Assembly (NCBI GenBank): GCA_021776915.1
Contig: JAIQZU010000072.1
Location: 1 to 32,060, forward strand
From: Candidatus Scalindua sp.
Lineage (GTDB): Bacteria > Planctomycetota > Brocadiia > Brocadiales > Scalinduaceae
DNA: 32,060 nucleotides
Reading direction: 5' to 3'
The position numbers and the translations under genes are program-made. A model generated the notes under the pieces. It worked only from the letters and a program-made list of their open reading frames with translations, searched no databases and had not been told where the DNA came from. How positions within the stretch are numbered: the first letter of the stretch is position 1; every line of letters begins with the position of its first letter. Positions 29,129-32,060 of the stretch are shown in pieces.

Positions 29129-29497
29129 TTAACCAAGATGTTTTTCCACAGTTTCAATGACCTGCTTCTCATCAAAGGGTTTGACGATATAATCTACGGC
29201 TCCGAGTTCTTTACATTCCTTTATCATCGAATTCTGCCCTACAGCCGTAATCATTACAACTTTCACTTTTGGATCAAACTTAATAATTTCTCTAAGAACC
29301 CTCAATCCCTCTTGCTCACCCTCAGGCATAATAATGTCTAATAAGATTACGTCAGGGCTTTCCTTTCTAAATTGCTTTAAGGCATTGGCTCCTGTGTCGG
29401 CCTTTATCAATTTATGTTCAGGCAATTTCTGTGATAAAATATCCTTCAACACCGTTTGCATAAAGATTGAGTCATCAACGATTAGAATCTTTTTCAT
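29129..29497 (-). CDS. cheY: CheY response regulator
   Basis: A 122-aa single receiver domain: D8/D9, phospho-acceptor D54 (LLDIIMPEGEQEG), Thr in MITAVGQ, K107 in VKPFDEKQ. In the chemosensory block it is the natural phospho-target of CheA and of the CheC phosphatase. Which motor it controls is not shown. No flagellar genes are present, but a pilus machine is encoded downstream. It starts within the cheW stop codon (ATGA overlap), so translation is coupled. The following 400-bp gap to cheB is full of palindromic repeats. Confidence 0.92.
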   Translation of the reverse strand: MKKILIVDDSIFMQTVLKDILSQKLPEHKLIKADTGANALKQFRKESPDVILLDIIMPEGEQEGLRVLREIIKFDPKVKVVMITAVGQNSMIKECKELGAVDYIVKPFDEKQVIETVEKHLG

Positions 29498-30075
29498 GGC
29501 AATCCCTCTTTTTCTTCCGCCTTAGTTATTTGGCCTTCAGCCTCTGGTCTTTGTTCAATAGCTGTGCCGTGTTTTAGTTGGATTTTAGACAATTTGATAA
29601 GTTCTTCTTCGGAGAGCACCTTGTTTAAATCGAGTAAGATTATGAGGCGGTTATCAGTGGTTATCTCGCCACTAATATAAGTTCTATCAATTCCGGTTAC
29701 CAGTTTCGGAGTAGGCTTAATCTCTGTATGGGGAATTCTCAAGACCTCGGTAACCTCGTCAACCATAAGGCCAAAAAGGTCTTTTTCCTGCTCTGTTATT
29801 ACTATATGCTTACATTCCACTCCCTTTTTTGCGGGCAAATAAAAACGCTCTTTGAGGTCTATGGCAACTGTAATCTGGCCTCTTACATTGGTTACACCTT
29901 TAATAAAATCAGGAGATTCCGGTATTGGGGTAATAATAGACCCTATCCTGATAATTTCTCTTACCTGACTTATATCAGCGGCAAATTCCTCCTCTCCCAA
30001 ACGAAAAACTATTAACTCAATAATCGTTGCCTCTTCTTCATTTTCTGGTTTTTTCCTCATTTCTTGTATCTTCAT
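29494..30075 (-). CDS. cheW: CheW receptor-kinase coupling protein
   Basis: The ATG at 30075 has AAGGAG 5 nt upstream. A GTG two codons earlier is less likely. The product is about 193 aa with the CheW fold: ELIVFRLGEEEFAADISQVREIIR, then ITPIPESPDFIKGVTNVRG, and a final RLIILLDLNKVLSEEE. These are the receptor- and CheA-contact regions. A 20-residue polar tail follows. It couples the upstream MCP to CheA. The 4-bp overlap with cheY and the 60-bp gap to the MCP gene suggest one transcript. Confidence 0.94.
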   Translation of the reverse strand: MKIQEMRKKPENEEEATIIELIVFRLGEEEFAADISQVREIIRIGSIITPIPESPDFIKGVTNVRGQITVAIDLKERFYLPAKKGVECKHIVITEQEKDLFGLMVDEVTEVLRIPHTEIKPTPKLVTGIDRTYISGEITTDNRLIILLDLNKVLSEEELIKLSKIQLKHGTAIEQRPEAEGQITKAEEKEGLP

Positions 30076-30141
30076 TTTCACTCCTTTTAAGGTCGAATTT
30101 TTGAGTCTGGCAGGTGAATTTTACTTTTTAACATATCTTTG

Positions 30142-32060
30142 TTATTCACCTTCTTTTTCTTCTTCTTTGGCAGTTACTTTGAATTTTTTCAGCGCTGTTT
30201 TCAGGTCATCTGCTAAAGTAGATAAGTTCTGAGCGGATGCGGCCATATTCTGCATAGATGCTGTCTGCTGCTGAATAGATGTTGACATCTGCCCTGATCC
30301 CACGGCTGCCTGCTCGCTTATGTCAGCTATTTCTTCTATTGTCTTTGCAACCTGTTGGGCGCCTCCTGCCTGTTCAGTAGTCGCAGATGAGATATCCTGC
30401 GCCTTAGCCGTGATCTCCTGGGCGCCAATGCTGATCTGGTCTAATATGGAGAGAGCCTGATTGATGATATCAATACTTTCGGTAACCTGCTGAGTTCCGG
30501 TAGTCATGCTGCTGACTACCGCGCCTGTTGATTCTCCTACAGTGGTGACCATAGTTTCAATTTGCATAGCGGCATTCTTGGTTCCTTCGGCTAGTTTCCT
30601 TATTTCGTCTGCTACAACAGCGAAGCCTCTTCCAGCTTCTCCTGCGTGAGCAGCTTCGATTGCGGCGTTTAGAGCAAGCAGATTTGTCTGGTCGGCAATA
30701 TCCTTGGTTGTTCCAACTATTACGGTTATCTCCCTGGCCCTCTTATCCAGTTCTTTCACTGTCGCAGTGTTGCCCTTTACAATATCATCTATGGTTTTTA
30801 ATCTATCTGCCGCCTGCTTTCCGGATTCGGTCCCTTTTTTAGCAAGTTTGGCCGCTTCCTGGGTAATATCCGCCGCCGCCTTTGCATTGGCTGAGCCTTG
30901 TTGTATAGACGCAGAAAGAGCGGCTACAATCTTCGTGCTGCCCTCTAATTTCTTGGATTGATCTCTTGCCCCGGCGGCGACCTGCTGTGTGGTCTTTGCC
31001 GCCTGGACAAGAGCGTTGTTTACCTGTCTTGATGTGCTGGCTACTTGAGATGACCCTGCAGCTACTTTTGCGGAGCCATCCACTGACAGTCTGATAAGAG
31101 CGCTGAGATCATCAAATGATTTATTAAGAGCGTCTGCCAGGATTTTAAAATCTCCTTGCGCTTCAACGATCATTCTCTGCGTTATATCTCCCTTGGATAA
31201 AGCGACGGCAAGCCTTGTTACTTCCTGGATAGGAGTGGCTACTGCGTCAATTAAGGAATTAAGCGTATCTACAATGTCTTTCCAGCTCCCTGTAACCCCT
31301 TTAACCGTTGCGCGCTCACTTAGTTTCCCTTCCACGCCCGCTACTTGAGCGACCCTTGCGACTTCATCGGCTAATCTATTAAGACTGTCCACCATCTTAT
31401 TAACGGTCTCTTTTATCTGTAAAATCTCGCCCTGCGCCTCTACCGTTATCTTCTGGGTCAGGTCGCCATTGGTAATTGCAGTCGCCACTGTGCCTATGTT
31501 TCTGACCTGACTCGTCAGGTTATTTGCCAGTGTGTTGACATTATCAGTCAGGTCTTTCCATGTGCCTGCTACGCCCGGCACCACTGCCTGGCCTCCGAGT
31601 TTTCCCTCTGTTCCCACCTCTCTGGCAACCCTGGTAACCTCGCCTCCGAATAGATTGAGGTTGTCCACCATTTTGTTAACGATCTCTTTTATCTGTAAAA
31701 TCTCGCCCTGTGCATCAACCGTTATCTTCTGGGTCAGGTCGCCGTTGGCAATGGCAGTCGCTACTGTGCCTATGTTTCTGACCTGATTCGTCAGGTTATT
31801 TGCCAGTGTGTTGACATTATCAGTCAGGTCTTTCCATGTGCCTGCTACGCCCGGCACCACTGCCTGGCCTCCGAGTTTTCCCTCTGTTCCCACCTCTCTG
31901 GCAACCCTGGTAACCTCATCCCCGAATAGATTGAGGTTGTCCACCATCTTGTTAACGGTCTCTTTTATCTGTAAAATCTCGCCCTGCGCCTCTACCGTTA
32001 TCTTCTGGGTCAGGTCGCCGTTTGCAATGGCAGTAGCCACTGTGCCTATGTTGCGCACCT
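30142..32060 (-). CDS. Methyl-accepting chemotaxis protein with tandem HAMP array (5' end outside)
   Basis: At least 638 residues; the start lies beyond the window. The visible N-terminal part is a row of 92-residue repeats, nearly identical at DNA level with a 276-bp period ([20 protein letters not shown] ... [13 protein letters not shown]). The pattern is that of poly-HAMP arrays known from NIK1-type kinases. A divergent HAMP ([18 protein letters not shown]) leads into the MCP signalling domain with the conserved hairpin [19 protein letters not shown]. The C-terminus is [12 protein letters not shown], with no CheR-tethering pentapeptide. No membrane helix is visible in this part, so it could be cytoplasmic or membrane-anchored. 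cheW follows after 60 bp. Confidence 0.93.
   Translation of the reverse strand, partial: VRNIGTVATAIANGDLTQKITVEAQGEILQIKETVNKMVDNLNLFGDEVTRVAREVGTEGKLGGQAVVPGVAGTWKDLTDNVNTLANNLTNQVRNIGTVATAIANGDLTQKITVDAQGEILQIKEIVNKMVDNLNLFGGEVTRVAREVGTEGKLGGQAVVPGVAGTWKDLTDNVNTLANNLTSQVRNIGTVATAITNGDLTQKITVEAQGEILQIKETVNKMVDSLNRLADEVARVAQVAGVEGKLSERATVKGVTGSWKDIVDTLNSLIDAVATPIQEVTRLAVALSKGDITQRMIVEAQGDFKILADALNKSFDDLSALIRLSVDGSAKVAAGSSQVASTSRQVNNALVQAAKTTQQVAAGARDQSKKLEGSTKIVAALSASIQQGSANAKAAADITQEAAKLAKKGTESGKQAADRLKTIDDIVKGNTATVKELDKRAREITVIVGTTKDIADQTNLLALNAAIEAAHAGEAGRGFAVVADEIRKLAEGTKNAAMQIETMVTTVGESTGAVVSSMTTGTQQVTESIDIINQALSILDQISIGAQEITAKAQDISSATTEQAGGAQQVAKTIEEIADISEQAAVGSGQMSTSIQQQTASMQNMAASAQNLSTLADDLKTALKKFKVTAKEEEKEGE

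Noticed and set aside
30660-30961. Plus-strand frames opposite the MCP
   Set aside because: Antisense shadows of a strongly conserved MCP signalling domain with no independent evidence.

Overview
This window (32,060 bp) reads as chromosome from an uncultured diderm bacterium. A secretin outer-membrane channel shows the second membrane. Codon use is moderately AT-leaning and Shine-Dalgarno sites are clear. I cannot place the phylum: the gene set mixes features seen in several candidate phyla and deep lineages. Every confident gene lies on the minus strand, so transcription runs from high to low coordinates.

Layout in the direction of transcription. (1) 32060-24074, chemosensory block: an MCP with a tandem HAMP array (its 5' end lies outside the window), CheW, CheY, CheB, CheA, CheC, CheD. 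No CheR or CheZ is visible. (2) 24073-20053, Kai block: a broken GxxExxY gene with a MITE inside it, a coiled-coil protein whose C-terminal half resembles the KaiA/RsbU fold, a kaiC remnant, an intact kaiB, and an intact two-domain kaiC that keeps the Ser-Thr autophosphorylation pair. (3) 20052-19068, a RAYT (REP-associated tyrosine transposase) gene bracketed by clusters of GTAG-type REP hairpins. (4) 18936-13050, signalling block: a receiver protein with an unknown C-terminal domain, a broken sensor gene, a receiver/coiled-coil protein, a GAF-PAS histidine kinase, a CheY-like regulator and a receiver-PAS-kinase. (5) 12898-178, type IV pilus/type II secretion-like machine: PilB, PilC, a small two-TM protein, the major pilin, three minor pseudopilins (one with an inserted discoidin-like domain), a GxxExxY gene wedged between pilins, a PilM-PilN fusion, PilO, a PilP-like protein and the PilQ secretin.

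The likely theme is regulated surface motility or adhesion: a pilus machine, a chemosensory pathway with CheB/CheC/CheD adaptation, several two-component proteins, and a Kai timer between them. That the timer feeds the motility system is inference from position only.

The second story is repeats. Most gaps hold palindromic elements: GGAG BIMEs (about nine complete and five partial), GTAG REPs matching the local RAYT, and three MITE-like wrappers with unrelated terminal inverted repeats, each carrying a GTAG REP at its centre. GC-rich palindromes appear inserted into the hairpin tips of other repeats. Some palindromic repeats have also entered reading frames (PilB, CheA twice, CheB, CheD) without breaking them, as Rickettsia palindromic elements do. 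Copies of a four-helix-bundle gene start and of GxxExxY genes are also caught up in these elements.
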